A stretch of 64,000 nt of DNA from Haematococcus lacustris (taxonomy: Eukaryota > Chlorophyta > Chlorophyceae > Chlamydomonadales > Haematococcaceae), in the NCBI GenBank assembly GCA_030144725.1, contig JASKMD010000015.1, positions 8,715,384 to 8,779,383 of the forward strand, in the 5' to 3' direction. The notes under the pieces are model-generated. The model was not told the DNA's origin, ran no database searches, and saw nothing but the letters and a program-made list of their open reading frames with translations. Shown here piece after piece: positions 20,801 through 33,000 of this stretch. Each line of letters starts with the position of its first letter. Within the stretch, counting starts at the first letter, position 1. A program made the translations under genes and the position numbers.

Positions 20801-23800
20801 AGCAGCCGGGCAGGGGGGTGGCAGCAAGCAGGGCAGGGGTGGCAGGGCAGCAGGGGGCAACAGGGACAGGGGAGAAGGGCGGCGGTAGTAGGCACAGAAC
20901 AGGATTCGAATGCGTTGGTCTGAACAGAAACTGTATTGAGAGGTGTTGGTGTTGGTGGGAGTCGAACTGAGGACCTGGTCTGGCGGCCTGTGTGACAGTG
21001 TGAGAAGAGTAGATGTGGTGTGGTGTGGTGTGATGGTCTGGTTGCAGGTGGACGGCGTCCGCAACAGCGCTGTGCAGACTGTGTTCCTGGCTGACTGCCC
21101 CATCCAGCAGGCCAGCTGGGCAGCGGGGGGGGCTCAGGTGGTCATGGCGGGGCGCAGGCCGCACTTCTACTGCTACGACTTGGGAGGGGGGCGGGTGGAG
21201 CGGGTGCTAGGGCCAGCAGGTGGGGGGGTGGGTGGGGGGGTGAAGGGCAGGGGGAGGAGGGGAGGAGGGAGGGCGCGGGGGAGGGAGGGGGGAGGGTGGG
21301 GGGAGGGTGGGGGGGAGGGAGGGGGAAGGGGGAGGGGGAGGGAGGGGGGAGGGTGGGGGGAGGATGGGGGGGAGGGAGGGGGAAGGGTGAGGGAGGGGGG
21401 AGGGGGAGGGGGAGGGGGAGGGGGAGGGGGAGGGGGAGGGGGAGGGGGAGGGGGAGGGGGAGGGGGAGGGGGAGGGGGAGGGGGAGGGGGAGGGGGAGGG
21501 GGAGGGGGAGGGGGAGGGGGAGGGGGAGGGGGAGGGGGAGGGGGAGGGGGACATTGTCAGTCACGAGGGCGGTACGCATTGTCCAGCTGAGTGGGACTGA
21601 GTTATGCCGTGGCAGGTGCAACGGGTAGCGTGCAGTGGGTTGTGAGCAGATGAGGCCAGGCATGAGAGAAACGAAAAGAGAGAAGGGGTGGAGAGGGAGG
21701 CCAAGATCAGGGTCGTGGGTGAGGGGGGTATGATGTGGCAGGGAGGTGGCAGACCAGCATCATGGCCAAGCTGTTCAGCTGCTGCTGCTGTTGCCCTGCA
21801 GGCTGCCCAGGGCTGAAGAGCCTGGAGCGCTTTGCCGCGTCGCCAGCTGCCAGTGGGTCAGCGGGCGGGGGAGGCAGTGAGTCACTGCTGGCTTTCATGG
21901 GCGACCAGGTGGGGCCAACAAGGGGCAGGGGTAATCAAGAGGGGGGGAGTGGGAGAGGGGACAGGGGGCCAGGGAGAGGGGGGGTGAAGATGTAGGGGGG
22001 TGGGGAGGTAAGAGGGAGGGAGGGGGAAGGGAAGGGAAAACGTGGGGGTAGAGGGGGAAATGGGGACCGAGCCTGGAGCCTGGAACGCTGGCAGGAGGGT
22101 TAAGGGCAGGAGGTGTGGGGCCCAGGTCAGGGTCAAGATCAGGTGCAGGTTGGAGCAAACCTGCCATGGGGCAGGGGCGGTGGCAGTCATGAGCAGGTGT
22201 GGACAGAGCTGCAGTGTGTCGGCCCTGCTGCCCTCGCAGGGCTACCTCCCTCTCATGTCGCTGTCCAGCCGGCAGTGGGTGGCCAACCTGAAGATGTCGG
22301 GCTCCGCACGCTGCGCAGCCTTCGTGCCCGGCACTCACGAGCTTATGTCGCTCGGTGAGGCCTCCCGCGCCGGCCTTCGTGTCCGGGCCCGGTTCTTCCT
22401 GGTCGGGGATGCATGAGGTGCAGGGACGCCTCAGCGGTAGATTCGCTTCAATACTTTCCTCTGGTCGCGGGCTCAAATCTTGCTGGGCGCAGCCATAAGT
22501 GAAAGGGCCGGTCTGTGAAAGTCAGGCAAACTCCCTGGATCTGGTTGCCGGCTGCAGGCAGCGATGGCGTCGTGCACTCATGGGACTTGCGCACCCGGCG
22601 CTGCCTGTGGCAGCTCCGTGACACTGCCAACGTGGCGCCTAGCGCGCTGGCGGTGTCGCGCGACGGCCGGTACTGGGCTACTGGGTCCGGCTCGGGCGTG
22701 GTCAACGTCTACAACGTCAACTCGGGGCAGTTGGTCGCGGACGCAACCGCCGCCAAGCTCGCCGCGAGTCTTTCTCTCCCGGAGTCGCTCGCTGTAGACC
22801 GCGATGAAGAGGACGAAGCAGACGACGAGCAGGGAGGGGCGCTGGCGGCGGGCGGCGCGTTGCTCCAATCGCAATCCGCGGCCCGACCGCGGCCTACTGT
22901 GCTGGGCGGCGGTATAGTGCAGGTGCCGCCGCAGCGCGAGGTACTGAACCTCACGACAACGGTCGACAGCCTGACATTCAGCCCCGATGGTCAGGTGAGG
23001 GGAGATGTCAGTAAGGGGGCACCTGTACACGAGAAAATGACCTGCTGGCCTGTAGTCCTGGCTGGCCAGCTGGCTGGTTGGCTGGCTCAGCAGCTAGCTG
23101 CCCTTTCCATACCCAAACCAGCTGCTGGTGCATGAAGCCAAGGGCTTCCATTGCCTTGCTGCCAGGCAGACTGTCTTGGTCGCCTTGTTGCACACTTCAG
23201 CTTGCTGCACTTTACCCGTGCATTGCAAGTGTTAGCCTGTTGTAGCTGGCTCTAGCAAAAGCTTGCCAGGTAGCTTTCCCATTGTTGATAATGCAGCCAT
23301 GAGTTAGGTTTGAGATATGGCAGAAATGTACGGGCGCAACTAAGAATAATAGGCGTCCGTAGTTAGCCCCTGAACTTCCCCCCGTAATAAATACTTTGAA
23401 AATCATGGGCCCAGTTACGGGGGCCCTCGCCAAAATGGGTCAAAAGTACAGGGGCCCCGTACGGGGGGTCGAACCCTGGCAGGTACAGCCCCTTACCCCG
23501 CACCCCTTGCGCACCTTTCCTGCCGTGCTCAGCTGTCTTCAGTTCCCTGTTCCGTCATACCCTGTCCTGCCCTGCCCTGCCAGGTCATGGCCATGGCAAG
23601 CCGCATGAAGCGTGACGCCATGCGCCTGGTGCACCTGCCCTCAGCCACCGTGTTCTCCAACTGGCCCACAAGCAGGCAAGTCCACAATGTTAGGGAAGGC
23701 CCGGGCGGGCCCGGGCGGGCCCGGCACGGGCGGGGCGGGGCGGGCCCGGGCGGGCCCGGCACGGGCGGGGCGGGGCGGGGCGGGGCGGGGCGGGGCGGGG

Positions 23801-24188
23801 CGGGGCGGGGCGGGGCGGGGCGGGGCGGGGCGGGGCGGGGCGGGGCGGGGCGGCCTTCCCCCACCCCCTTCTGCTGACCCACAACTGCTTGTTTGCTTTC
23901 TAGGGCAGGACAGACTGTTTTCTGGGTTGGTCTAATTTATAGCAGGGGTGAGCTGCTTGGACCCACCGCCTTTGACGGCTATTGCAACAAGCTGAGTTGC
24001 ACCTAACCCTAACCCCAACCCTAACCCTAACCCCCCGTTGCACCTAGCTAGCGCACCCTCGTGGCTGCAGGTCCCCGCTGCACTACGTGCACTCCGTAGC
24101 CTTCTCTCCCAATGGCGGCTTCCTGGCGGTTGGCAATGCACGGGGCAAGGTGCTGCTTTACCGCTTGCACCATTACACGCACATCTAG
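17854..24188 (+). CDS. UTP18: UTP18, WD40 protein of the U3 snoRNP / small-subunit processome
   Basis: UTP18 acts in the nucleolus in 18S pre-rRNA processing as part of the UTP-B complex. Eleven exons: 17854-17916, 18006-18125, 18748-19289, 19570-19791, 20613-20752, 21048-21219, 21802-21908, 22240-22354, 22558-22994, 23584-23675, 24071-24188. The product has an acidic N-terminus (VIELEEFLFGARGG), a Ser/Glu-rich linker, the conserved block AVWADPADAALSVSLA...RTRKLRNSHK, a WD40 propeller (VRSVSFHPAAAGLMLTASLD; GSDGVVHSWDLRTRRCLW; GSGSGVVNVYN) and the diagnostic C-terminus VRLVHLPSATVFSNWP-type plus KVLLYRLHHYTHI. Exons sum to 2128 nt, one more than a multiple of three: the extra base lies in the poly-G run near 18912-18920 of exon 3. 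With it removed the protein would be about 708 residues. Intron 10 has a GC donor (gcaagt). A TGTAA poly(A) signal of the green-algal type lies at about 24351. Confidence 0.9.
21369..21551. repeat. (GGGGGA)n microsatellite in UTP18 intron 6
   Basis: About 25 units of gggggag follow a less regular G/A-rich region that starts at 21220. The coding strand of UTP18 is the G-rich strand. Confidence 0.95.
23697..23851. repeat. (GGGGC)n array in UTP18 intron 10
   Basis: The array starts with cgggcgggcc units and passes into about 20 perfect ggggc units. At 24003-24035 the same intron holds ctaaccctaaccccaaccctaa-type telomere-like sequence. Confidence 0.95.
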
Positions 24189-24195
24189 GGCGGCA

Positions 24196-24262
24196 CACAA
24201 GACCAGACATGAACAGACCAGACTAGACATGAACAGACCAGACCAGACCAGACCAGACATGA
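24196..24262. repeat. Short tandem repeat (agaccagaccaga / gacatgaac)
   Basis: Pentamer cagac units and two copies of gacatgaacagaccaga lie in the 3' flank of UTP18. Confidence 0.7.
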
Positions 24263-24552
24263 CCCTGTGGCCAACGCAGCTGAGGGGTAGGCTGATATTA
24301 GGAGGGGCCGCACCAGACACACACAGGGTGGCCAGCGCAGAGTGAGGTTGTTGTAAGAGGACAATGGCAGCTGGACAAGGAGTTCAGGTGGCAGCCATGA
24401 AGGGCCTGAAGGTGGGGTCGGGGCCAGGGTCCCGTGTGGTTCAGCAGGGCAGCCAGGTGCAGGTGGGGTGGGCAGGGCCAGGGCCAGGGCAGGGTGGGGT
24501 GCTGGCTGACATCACCCTCAGCACCCTCGGCCCACTGGATACCTGAACTGGT

Positions 24553-24830
24553 TAGCGTGCAGTAGCTTAGCTCAAGACCTCGAGGAGTGTCCAGGATGTC
24601 ATGACCTTATCTTTGTCGGCCGCTGGACTCTGTAACGGGGTTCGACCCTGTCCCATGTTGAGAACCTGACCTTGACGGGGCAGGGCAGGGTGCTCCGGTG
24701 AGCGTGCAGTGGGTAATGCCGCGGCCTCGGCGGAGGCCTAGGATGTCGTGATGTTATGCTTTTTTGCCTCTGTAAGGCGTTTCGACTCTGTCCCATTGAA
24801 GGGTTGGTAGCTTGTAAAGGGTGCCGATCG
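24553..24830 (+). repeat. Two tandem tRNA-like (SINE-like) units
   Basis: Two related units of about 110-150 bp begin gcgtgcagt at 24556 and 24703. Both contain aggatgtc-tgatg and ttcgac-ctgtccca. The first has a Box A-like TAGCTTAG at about 24562 and a Box B-like GGTTCGACCC at 24639, as in tRNA-derived SINEs, though the spacing is longer than in a tRNA. No tRNA can be folded from either. Bases 24831-25126 hold nothing I recognise. Confidence 0.35.
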
Positions 24831-25126
24831 ACAGGGGGTCTGATCCTAGCTACGGGAATGAGGACCTTGTCTAACTTGAGCGCCAGTTGCCAAAGTTGCC
24901 AAAGCCAGGAAGTCAGTAAGAGAGCGTAAGTCAGTAATGGCAAGCATGATGACATCGACCACACTAGTAACCACCAGACTTCCCATCATCATATCGTGAT
25001 GATAATAATGATGAGCTGAGTGTGTGCAATCCCTTTAGATAACCCGTCAGAGAAGGGCGGTGCATCCATCACCTGCTGCAGCTGCCCAAGCTGCCACTAC
25101 ATCCCTTCTTTTTCCCTTTTAATCCC

Positions 25127-25225
25127 TTCTTTTTCCCTTTCTCTCTGTTCTCTCCTTAGTCTTTTACCTTTGGAGGTTGGCTTGTATCCACCCGAGCCCT
25201 ACCTCCATAGTGTAACAACTACTAC
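25127..25225 (+). repeat. Dispersed repeat shared with 34980-35078
   Basis: Almost identical words run through both copies: tctctgttctctccttagtc, ggaggttggcttgtatccac and agtgtaacaactact. Both copies end in act triplets, which suggests a non-LTR or SINE 3' end. Bases 25226-25814 contain no recognisable gene. Confidence 0.8.
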
Positions 25226-25814
25226 TACTACACCTTGCCCCACGGGTTGCCTGCCCTGCGGCTGCCCCCCCGCCGGCTGCCCCTCTACCGGCTGCCACCC
25301 AGCTGCCACAACCTAGAGGCTGGCGGGTGCGGGCTGCTGCTGCCTCCCTCTCCGCCCTCTCTGGCCCTTAGCACAGAGCGAGATCGACCGCTGTGATCGA
25401 CCCGAGCTACCCCGCCAGGTAGCCACGCTGTGCACCAGCAATCCTACCTTGCTCTACCCCTGGCCCGACCCAGTGACTGCCTGCCGCCTCCCTCCCTCCC
25501 TGCCCTGCTCCCTGCTCATTTCACTTCTGCTGGGCTGAGTGGCCCTCAGTGCCCTGTGCCCCTGTAAAGGCGGCGGGCCGTCAGTCCCTCCCCGCCCTGT
25601 CTCACTGTGCTGCTGTGTGGCCCTCATCGTGCCTATTGGCCCTGTGACCCTGTGAGGCCCAGGCCAGACTGGCACTGCACCGTAGGCGGTGGGCCGGCCT
25701 AGTGTGACAGCTCATCGTGCAGCCCAGCCAACCATAGCAGGCCAGGCCAACACCTCAGCCACCCAGCCACAACTACACCTGCCACCCCCGCCCACTTCAC
25801 CATCTACCCTTCAC

Positions 25815-28063
25815 TCACACCTTTAGTCGCACTGGGCGGGGCAGCAGCACTGGTGCCTGGCCTGCCCGCTGTGATGGGAGCACGCTTTTGCCTGCACTCT
25901 TGGCCTGGGCAGCTTGCAGGTGGAGTGCGCCCTGTTGCCTTGCCTGCTGCCCAGCTGACACGCTGACTCCCTGCTGCTGCTGAGCTGCTGGTGTGGCTGC
26001 AGCTGGTGGCCCCTCCTGGCCTGCACCGTGTCCCCCCTCTGCCTGCAGCAGCTGCCGCCACGCCTCAGCCTCAGGCAGGCTGGCCCGCACCTGCTCACGC
26101 ATGAAGGCTGCCCGCTCACTGTCACTGCCCAGCTGGTCAAAGACTGGTTTATTGACCACCACGCATGCATCAAAGTGGGTCAGCTGCTGCAGCTTGGCAA
26201 CAGCCACCACCCCTGACATGCTGCCATCAGGCAAGTAGTAAGGGCTGTCGTCCACTGATATGCCCTGGATCAGCCCAGGCCCCTGCACCAGCAGCTGGGT
26301 GCAGTAGGTGCCATCTAGGCTAAGTGCTGCCTGCTGCACCTCAGCATAACCAGCAGATGCCAGTGCCTGTACTAGCTTGCTAAAATCAATACACAAAAAA
26401 GCTTTTTGCAATCCAACTTTGCTGGGCACATTGGCTGCCAGCTCTCGCACTGCTGGCAATGCAGCCAAGGATATCTGGCCTCCAGTGCAGGCATGCAGCC
26501 ACTGACTGGCTGCGTACAGCTGTCTGTGATGTTCTTCCGTCAACTGCCCAACACATATTTCCCTCCTGCTGCACTCCCTCCACAGTGCTGCTGCCATGCT
26601 GTTCAGCTGCGGCTCACTGGCCAGCTGGCTGTGACCTGATGACACTGCCTGGTGGAGGGACAGGGCAAGGAACATGCTCCTGGCGTACAGCATGTTGGCC
26701 AGTTGCTGAGGTTGAATAGCTGTCAGGTCTGCCTTGGCCACCCCTGCTGCCAGGCTGCGCACTGAGCTGTCCAGGTAGCCAAGGCGGGCCAAGGCATACA
26801 GGCTATTAGCCAGGTCTTGGCCATTGGCAGCCTGTTGTGTCAGTGCTGCCCTCTCAGCCAGCTGCATGCAGACCTCTTTGTCATGCCACAGCGCCAAGCC
26901 CATGGCGTACAGGATGTTGCTCACATCCTGAGCCTTGAAGCCAGGCACCACTGCCTGTGCTCTGGCTGCAAACTGCCCCAGCAGCTGCCTTGCCTCCTCC
27001 CTGCAGCCAGGCAGTTTGCTGGCAGCCCAAATCAGGTTGGCCCAGGCTTGAGGTTTAGCATCCCTCATGACCTCACCCTGGCTGATGGCAGCTGTGACTG
27101 ACTGCAGCAGGGGCTGGGCACTGCCTGCATAGCCTGACTTGACCATGGTCAACAGTGTCATACTGATGTCCTGGCCAGCAGCACCCCTTGCCAGCTTGTG
27201 AGGCAGCAGCTGCACTGCCTGGTCGCACAGACTGGTCAGGTCTGGGCTGCTGCTGCACTGCATGCCAGCTGTGGCCAGGCCATGCAGCAGATTGCTCCAG
27301 TCACGCCAGTTGCCCCTCTTTAGGACCTCACTGCTTGCACTGTGGCGGGCAAGGGTTGTGCAGGCTGAGGTGACAGCGGCAGCAGGGAGGTGGGGTCTGA
27401 GCTTGCCCATGGACCAGGCTGCCATAGACAGCTGACGAGCATTGAATTGATGCAGTGCTGGAGATGGTGCAGGCCGGCCAGCCTTGCCAACCCCAGCCCC
27501 TCCAGCCAGGCATTGCAGCAGGGCCAGCACTGCGTTGAGCTGAGCCTGGGTCAGGTGGGCTCTCCTGTTCTCTGGCTGCTTGGCCCAGTCTGCAAAGCAC
27601 CACAGGAGCTGTGACGTCTGCTCCACCTGGCTGCTGCTGTTAAGGAAGGGAAGCTCCTCCACCGCTGACACCAGCTGCTCCAGTTCCTGCTTGGTTCGGG
27701 GTGCCGGGTCATACTGGCGCAGGGCTGCAAGGGGCAGGGGCAAGGCCGGGTGGTGGTGAGCCTTGCTCAGCCCTTGGCCCAGCCATTGGTGGTGTATAAG
27801 GAGCGCACCAGCTGCTAGCTATGCTGGTGGCAGTGGCTGGCTGTCCCGCAACAGCGATGTGTGGTGGCAGCAGGTGGGCTCAGCAGGCTGTGCCGCTCAC
27901 TGTGTGCTGTCGCCCTGAGTTTCCGCGATGGCACGCTGGTCAGCCAGGGCAGCAGGCTGGTGCAAGGCTTAGGGCAGTAAACGAAGCCAGCCGACCGCGA
28001 ACCCCAGCTGATGGAAAGCCCGGGTCGGGAGGTGCTAGTGCGCGCAATCAGCAGCGGCCGCAT
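25815..28063 (-). CDS. OPR/RAP-like protein, probable organelle RNA factor (copy 1)
   Basis: Exon 1 (28063-27901) starts at a true ATG and encodes an Arg/Ser-rich leader (MRPLLIARTSTSRPGLS) resembling a chloroplast or mitochondrial transit peptide. Exon 2 (27724-25815) encodes the rest; phases match (1 nt overhang). The protein, about 689 residues, has repeated helical pairs of the octotricopeptide/FASTK style: PQAWANLIWAASKLPG, VSNILYAMGLALW, LANSLYALARLGYLDS, LANMLYARSMFLAL. Near the C-terminus, FDACVVVNKPVFDQLGSDSE followed by FMREQVRASL resembles a degenerate RAP domain, a putative RNA-binding/nuclease-like fold. Such proteins bind organelle transcripts and control their stability or translation. 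The C-terminal tail is Gln/Ala-rich. A close paralog lies at 43585-45794 on the same strand. Confidence 0.75.
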
Positions 28064-29509
28064 GGTGGGGGCCCGCGATGAGGGGCGTGCGGGACGAGGG
28101 TTACTGAATGCAAAGATTACAAGGACAATCAAATTTTAGGGAACATTGGCGAAACCGGCACGTATCTAAGAAGGAAGAGGACAGAAGATCAGCACCCCTG
28201 TACCTGTGGCCGTTGGAAAACCTCTGTTTCTGTACCAGCCCCAATGCCCCTTCCTTCATCGCACAGGGCCCTCTACAACATCATCAACATCATCATTGCT
28301 GGCCAGCCCTCAGCAGCCAGCCAGCCTGCCTGGCCAGCCAGCCTGTCAGCCAAAAGGAACCCAGGCCCTGACGCTGACGTTGTGCAGTGCAGTTCTACTG
28401 TTCAGTGCCACTGCCTAGAGACGACTGCGGAGAGCACATCATTTGGACCGGGGCTGAAGCTTCAAATCTGCATCACCTTGACCCAATGAGCAGGAATTGA
28501 AGGCGAGGAATGGGCTGTTGCGCGACACTGCTGCGAGGTCCTGTTGCGGGTGCTGGACAACCTGGCTGAATACTGAGCGCGCATCATCAAGGACAGTTAG
28601 AGCTGTGCGACGCGGGGGACATCTTCATCCGCTCAGAGCGCGTGCTCACTGCATTCGCTTCTGTGAGGTATACAATAATTAAGAACAGAGCGGTTCTGAG
28701 CTGAGTTCCGAGAATTGCCGGAACCTGCATGGCTCAAAAGAACTGAGACCGTCCTGTTCATCTGTACCATAGTCAGGTGCATTCAGAGTGTCAATGCGGC
28801 CAGCTATCATGCACAGGATGTAGGTATAACTCCTCTGCTGGCTGTGCACGGGGTGCGGGAGTGAAAGGTGGGGTTCACTTTATCAACCAAGGCCGTGGCA
28901 GCGTCAATACCTGCATGGGCCCCCCGAGTGAAGAGCATGACATCTCCGTCTGATAGCTCCGGCTCACGGACAGCCGGTACGAATAGGTGTCAGGTTGTCA
29001 CAACAATCCCCAAACCCGGACTAATGCGCCCCCAAGTTGGGGCCCAACATTCAAAAAATGGCAGTAAACCGACCCCTGGTAGTAGGACGGCTGGCTACCC
29101 CTCCCATTGAACCACCAACCCCCCTAACGATAACACTGTGTAGTGCCATTAACACTGTGCAGTGCTACACAATGTGCGGAGTAGACTTCTGACGTTTCTT
29201 ACTCGGGGACAATCAGAGCAGAGTATCATGCGACTATCCAGGGTGCTTAGTGCAGGGAGATCACCCACAGGCCAGGACCTTAGCAGGAGATGCCTTGCGT
29301 TACTTTTCATCCGAGATCGTGTCGTGGGGCCAGTCATGGTGGTGGACGTACGGTGAACTCAGTGATCGATAAGGTCACGTTGAACTCCCAGGATACACCA
29401 GGCGTGAAAGCAGGAATTTGTATGAATGTGTATGAAGGGTTGCATCATGGACGAAACGTTACCCTCGTCGTGAGGTGTCGCGACAGAGCATCCTCGGGTC
29501 GCGCGCATC
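28064..29509. other. Divergent intergenic region between the OPR gene and the VAMP7 gene
   Basis: The two genes are transcribed away from each other, so promoters of both should lie here. I see no convincing exon, repeat or known motif. Short frames at 28497-28682 and on the minus strand at 28870-29000 look faintly coding but lack any recognised motif. Confidence 0.4.
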
Positions 29510-32500
29510 ATGCGTCAACAGCCCAAGCTCCTGTACGCAGTAGTTGCTCGCGGCACAGTCACGCTCGCGGAACATAGGTGCGCAAGGGCATCTCTTTTGG
29601 GCCTGCTTTAGTTCCTAAACTGAACAGCCGTGGTTGCGCAGCAATGTCGCTGGAAATGCAAACCTCATCGCCGTGCGCATCTTGGAAAAGCTGGGTCCCG
29701 AGGACACGTAAGTACAAGCTGGCCTGTCGCTATCTGTGCTGCACGCCTTCACGCGAGACACCACCGTAATTGCGCATTCCCTAGGTTTTCACTAACACGA
29801 ATTGGATTGCCTGGTTCAGCTGCTTGCTTCATTGGGCTCGCCATGTTGCCTCACCACTGCAGCCGGGTGTCCTACAGCCAAGAGCGACACATGTTTCATG
29901 TGTTGGTGCAAGATGGGCTAACCTGCATGGTGATGGCTGAGGAGGTGGGTGGCAGCAGGTTTGCCTCTTCTGGCTTCTCTTCTCCTTTGCCTCTTCCCTT
30001 CTGGCGCAAGATGGAAGGTCAGGTCAGGTCAGGTCAGAAGAGAGGCAGCGAGGCAGTGCAGCTGGTGGGGAGAGGAGCACAGCCAGCCCACAGTCCGCCC
30101 AGGCCAAGGCCAAGGCGTCCTAAACCACCTCCCAGGCCAATGAAGTTGTGCCGGCACCCTTAGCACCAGCGCTCAGCCATCATCCAAATACTCTTGCATC
30201 CCTCTGCTTCGCCCTGAACCAGCTCCTCATCCTCCCACGTGCCAAGGGTGCCAAAGGGTTGGTGCTGACACAACCACCACCAGCACTCAGCCAGCATCCT
30301 TGTGACCCTGCAGCCCTCTGCGACCCCCTGCAGCCCCCTGCTGCTCCCCTGCCGACCCCTGCCAACCCTTGCTGCCCACTGCTACTCCCTGCCACCCACT
30401 GTGTTGTGCGGTGTGCCCGCATAAGCACGCCCCAGCAGTGTGCAGCCCCCTGCCCTGCAGAGCTCAGGGCGGCGCATCCCCTTTGCCTTCCTGGACGACA
30501 TCCGTGCACGCTTCTATGCCAGCTACGGCAATGCCCGGGAGGTCAGCCTGCTCCATACCCACCACCCCACACCCGCCACCACCTCCCCCACATTCCTCCC
30601 AGCCCAGCACACTGCTCCCAGCCACACACTCACAAGCAGCCCCCCCGCCTACCCCAGCCACATAACCCACACCCTACCCCAGTCTTATTTAGGTCACCCC
30701 ACTCCCACACCCTTCTGACATGGCCTGCCAGGCCTGTGCAAGCTAGCAGCGTGGTGAGAATAGCGCTAGCGGCTTGAAGTGCCACCCTCCGCTGTGCCTC
30801 CCTCGTTGGCTAGGGAGGGCAGGCTCTTGCAGCTCTGCCTGGCTTGAGCTGGTACATGGCATGTTGCGGCTAGGCCAGGCTGGCATCGACTAGATCAGAT
30901 CAGATCAGATCAGGCTGGCATCGACTAGATCAGATCAGATCAGGCTGGCATCGACTAGATCAGATCAGATTAGGCCGGCATCGACTAGATCAGATCAGAT
31001 CAGGCTGGCATTGACTAGATCAGATCAGATCAGGCTGGCATTGATCAGATCAGATCAGGCTGGCAAGAGTCAGGCCACCGGTGAGGCCAAGCTGGGCCAC
31101 GAGCACACGAGCCGCACTGGCACCCAGCTGAGCTGGAATGTGTCCCTTCCTAGCTCAGACAAGCTCAGGCATAGCCAAATAAGGCCACGCAATGGTCAGT
31201 AATGGCATGGCTTGTTTAGGCAAGGTGGCTGGCGTGCCTGAGCAGGCGCTGGCATACGAGTACTCCACTGACTTTGGGCCTGTGTTGGCGGAGCGCATGG
31301 CCTTTTTTGGCAACGACCCGGCAGCCGACACCATCACCAGGGTCAAGGTGGGTGGGAACAGCAAGGCGCCCACCCTCAGAAGCAATGAAGCCCAAAGGGG
31401 TGATGGTGGGAGGGGTGTGTGGAGGGGTGATGTGGGCCGAGTATTGGGCCTAGACGATGGGCCCAAGTGTTGCGCTTGAATGAGGTGGAGGGCTAGAGTG
31501 TGGGGCTCGGGGGGCTGGGTTGGAGTGGAGTGAGGTGGTGTGAGATGCAGGGGTGGGTGTCAGCTAGCCCACCTGTGCAGTGGTTGTGCTCTCACTTGGC
31601 CTGGGCTGAGGACAACTCCTCAAAGTCTCAGCCTGGGCTTGCCTGTGTCCCTGTCCCCATACCCTGCACTGTGCAACCCTGCCACGCGCACTAGGCCTTA
31701 ACCCCTGACATCTCTCCACTGCATCATTGCTCACGCAGCAAGCCAGGCTCCTGCTCCCTTCCTCCATGCCTAGGAGCCCTGCCCCACCCCCTGAAGCTGG
31801 CATGCCAGGACACAGCTGCCAGGCTGGCATTGCCCCCTCTACCTGACGGACTGGACATGGACATCACACAGACTGATGAACAGCATGTGCATGTGCATGG
31901 CACGGCCGGAAAACACTGTGGAAAACCATTGTCTCAACCTCAGCTTGCCATCATCATCATCATGATCAGCAGCAGCAGTAACATCTGTTGGATTGGTTGT
32001 GAGTCACAAAGGCAGTTGACGCGGCGGCTGGCTGCAGGGTGAGCTGCTGGAGGTGAAGAACATCATGATTGAGAACATTGAAAAGGTGCTGGAGCGTGGC
32101 GAGAAGCTGGACCTGCTGGTGGACAAGACGGACAACCTGCAGGTCAGGGATGGCTGCGAGACCCTAACCCCAACTCCCCTAATCTTACAACCAATTCCTG
32201 ACCCTGCTGGTAGACAAGACGGACAACCTGCAGGCAGGGACAAGCGGCAGGGCACTAGCCCTAACCCTGACCCTAACCTTACATCCAATCCCTAACCCTA
32301 ACCTTGACTCTGGGGTTGAACTTCACCATTCACAGTCACAACCCCGACCTTAGCCCTAGCTCCATTGCACGGCGGCACCCCCGCCCCTGCCTCTCTATAC
32401 CACGCCTCCATGACCACGAGCTCCGCCCTGGCCTTGCAGTGAGCATGCAGCCGCCGACCTCACTCCTGCTGCTGGCTGCTGCTGCTCCTCAAACTGCTGT

Positions 32501-32964
32501 GACAAGGCCTTAACCCATCCATCCATTGTTTGATTTGACTGCCTGCCCACCTGCCCGGCTGCGTGCCTGCCTGCCTGCTGTGGTGCAGGAGACGGCATTC
32601 ACATTCAGGCGGGAGGCACGCAGGATGCGGCGCACAATGTGGTGGCGGGTGGGTGGTTGGGCGGTTGGGCGGATGAGTCAGGGGCAACGGACAGCCGGCA
32701 GTCCAGGTCATACAGGTAGTGAGTGCAGGTGCTGAGGTACCCTCATGAACACATGTGTATGTTCTGTTTAGGCATGATGGGGGACATTGGCAGCAACCCC
32801 CTGTTGATTCATGAGTATACAGGGCCTGGAGTTGTAGTCCCTCTGCTGCGCCTGGTCCTTACCTGCAGAATGTCAAGCTGTGGTTTGCCATCGGGGCCTT
32901 CCTCCTGCTGCTGCTCTACACCGTGCTGGCCATGACTTGCGGACCCACCCTCAGCCATTGCTGA
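29510..32964 (+). CDS. VAMP7: VAMP7/VAMP72-type longin R-SNARE
   Basis: This R-SNARE drives fusion of secretory or endosomal vesicles. Eight exons: 29510-29577, 29642-29707, 29863-29944, 30461-30541, 31225-31347, 32038-32142, 32589-32648, 32869-32964. They sum to 681 nt, giving 226 residues, the usual family length. The N-terminal longin domain includes LLYAVVARGTVTLAEHS, FHVLVQDGLTCMVMAEE and RRIPFAFLDDIRARFYASYG. The SNARE motif includes VKNIMIENIEKVLERGEKLD, with the Arg of VLERGE as layer-0 residue, and LLVDKTDNLQETAF. A Trp-Trp-Arg juxtamembrane stretch precedes one C-terminal membrane anchor (WFAIGAFLLLLLYTVLAMT) and a short luminal tail. Plants and green algae have this family as VAMP71/VAMP72; the subfamily is not resolved here. 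Confidence 0.93.
30878..31066. repeat. Minisatellite, 30-bp unit, in VAMP7 intron 4
   Basis: About six units of ggctggcatcgactagatca followed by gatcagatca occur. The units contain overlapping GATC sites. Confidence 0.95.
32201..32237 (+). repeat. Partial duplicate of VAMP7 exon 6 inside intron 6
   Basis: The segment ctgctggtagacaagacgga-caacctgcag repeats the last 30 bp of exon 6 (ending at 32142) with one change, about 90 bp downstream. The copy is followed by gcaggg instead of the true donor gtcagg. Degenerate CCCTAA repeats flank both copies (32160-32180 and 32262-32300). Confidence 0.85.
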
Positions 32965-33000
32965 GCTGCACAGCGGGGGAGGCATGCGAGAGGTGAGGAG

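Noticed and set aside
20890..20985. Words ggattcgaat and gagtcgaactg resembling Box B
   Set aside because: They are isolated words in an intron without cloverleaf partners.
21142..21663. Poly-Gly, Arg-Gly and Pro-Ser/Pro-Leu frames on both strands
   Set aside because: They come from the intronic GGGGGA array of UTP18.
22424..22497. tRNA-like block in a UTP18 intron (CTCAGCGGTAGA and a T-arm-like hairpin)
   Set aside because: No acceptor stem can be formed and the anticodon region does not fold. At best it is a degraded tRNA-derived repeat.
27743..27743. Start of the OPR copy 1 frame at 27743
   Set aside because: This position is a TTG in intron sequence. The real start is the ATG at 28063 in exon 1, supported by the matching structure of copy 2.
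30878..31066. Regular repeats that could be mistaken for a CRISPR array
   Set aside because: The units are contiguous without unique spacers, inside a eukaryotic intron.
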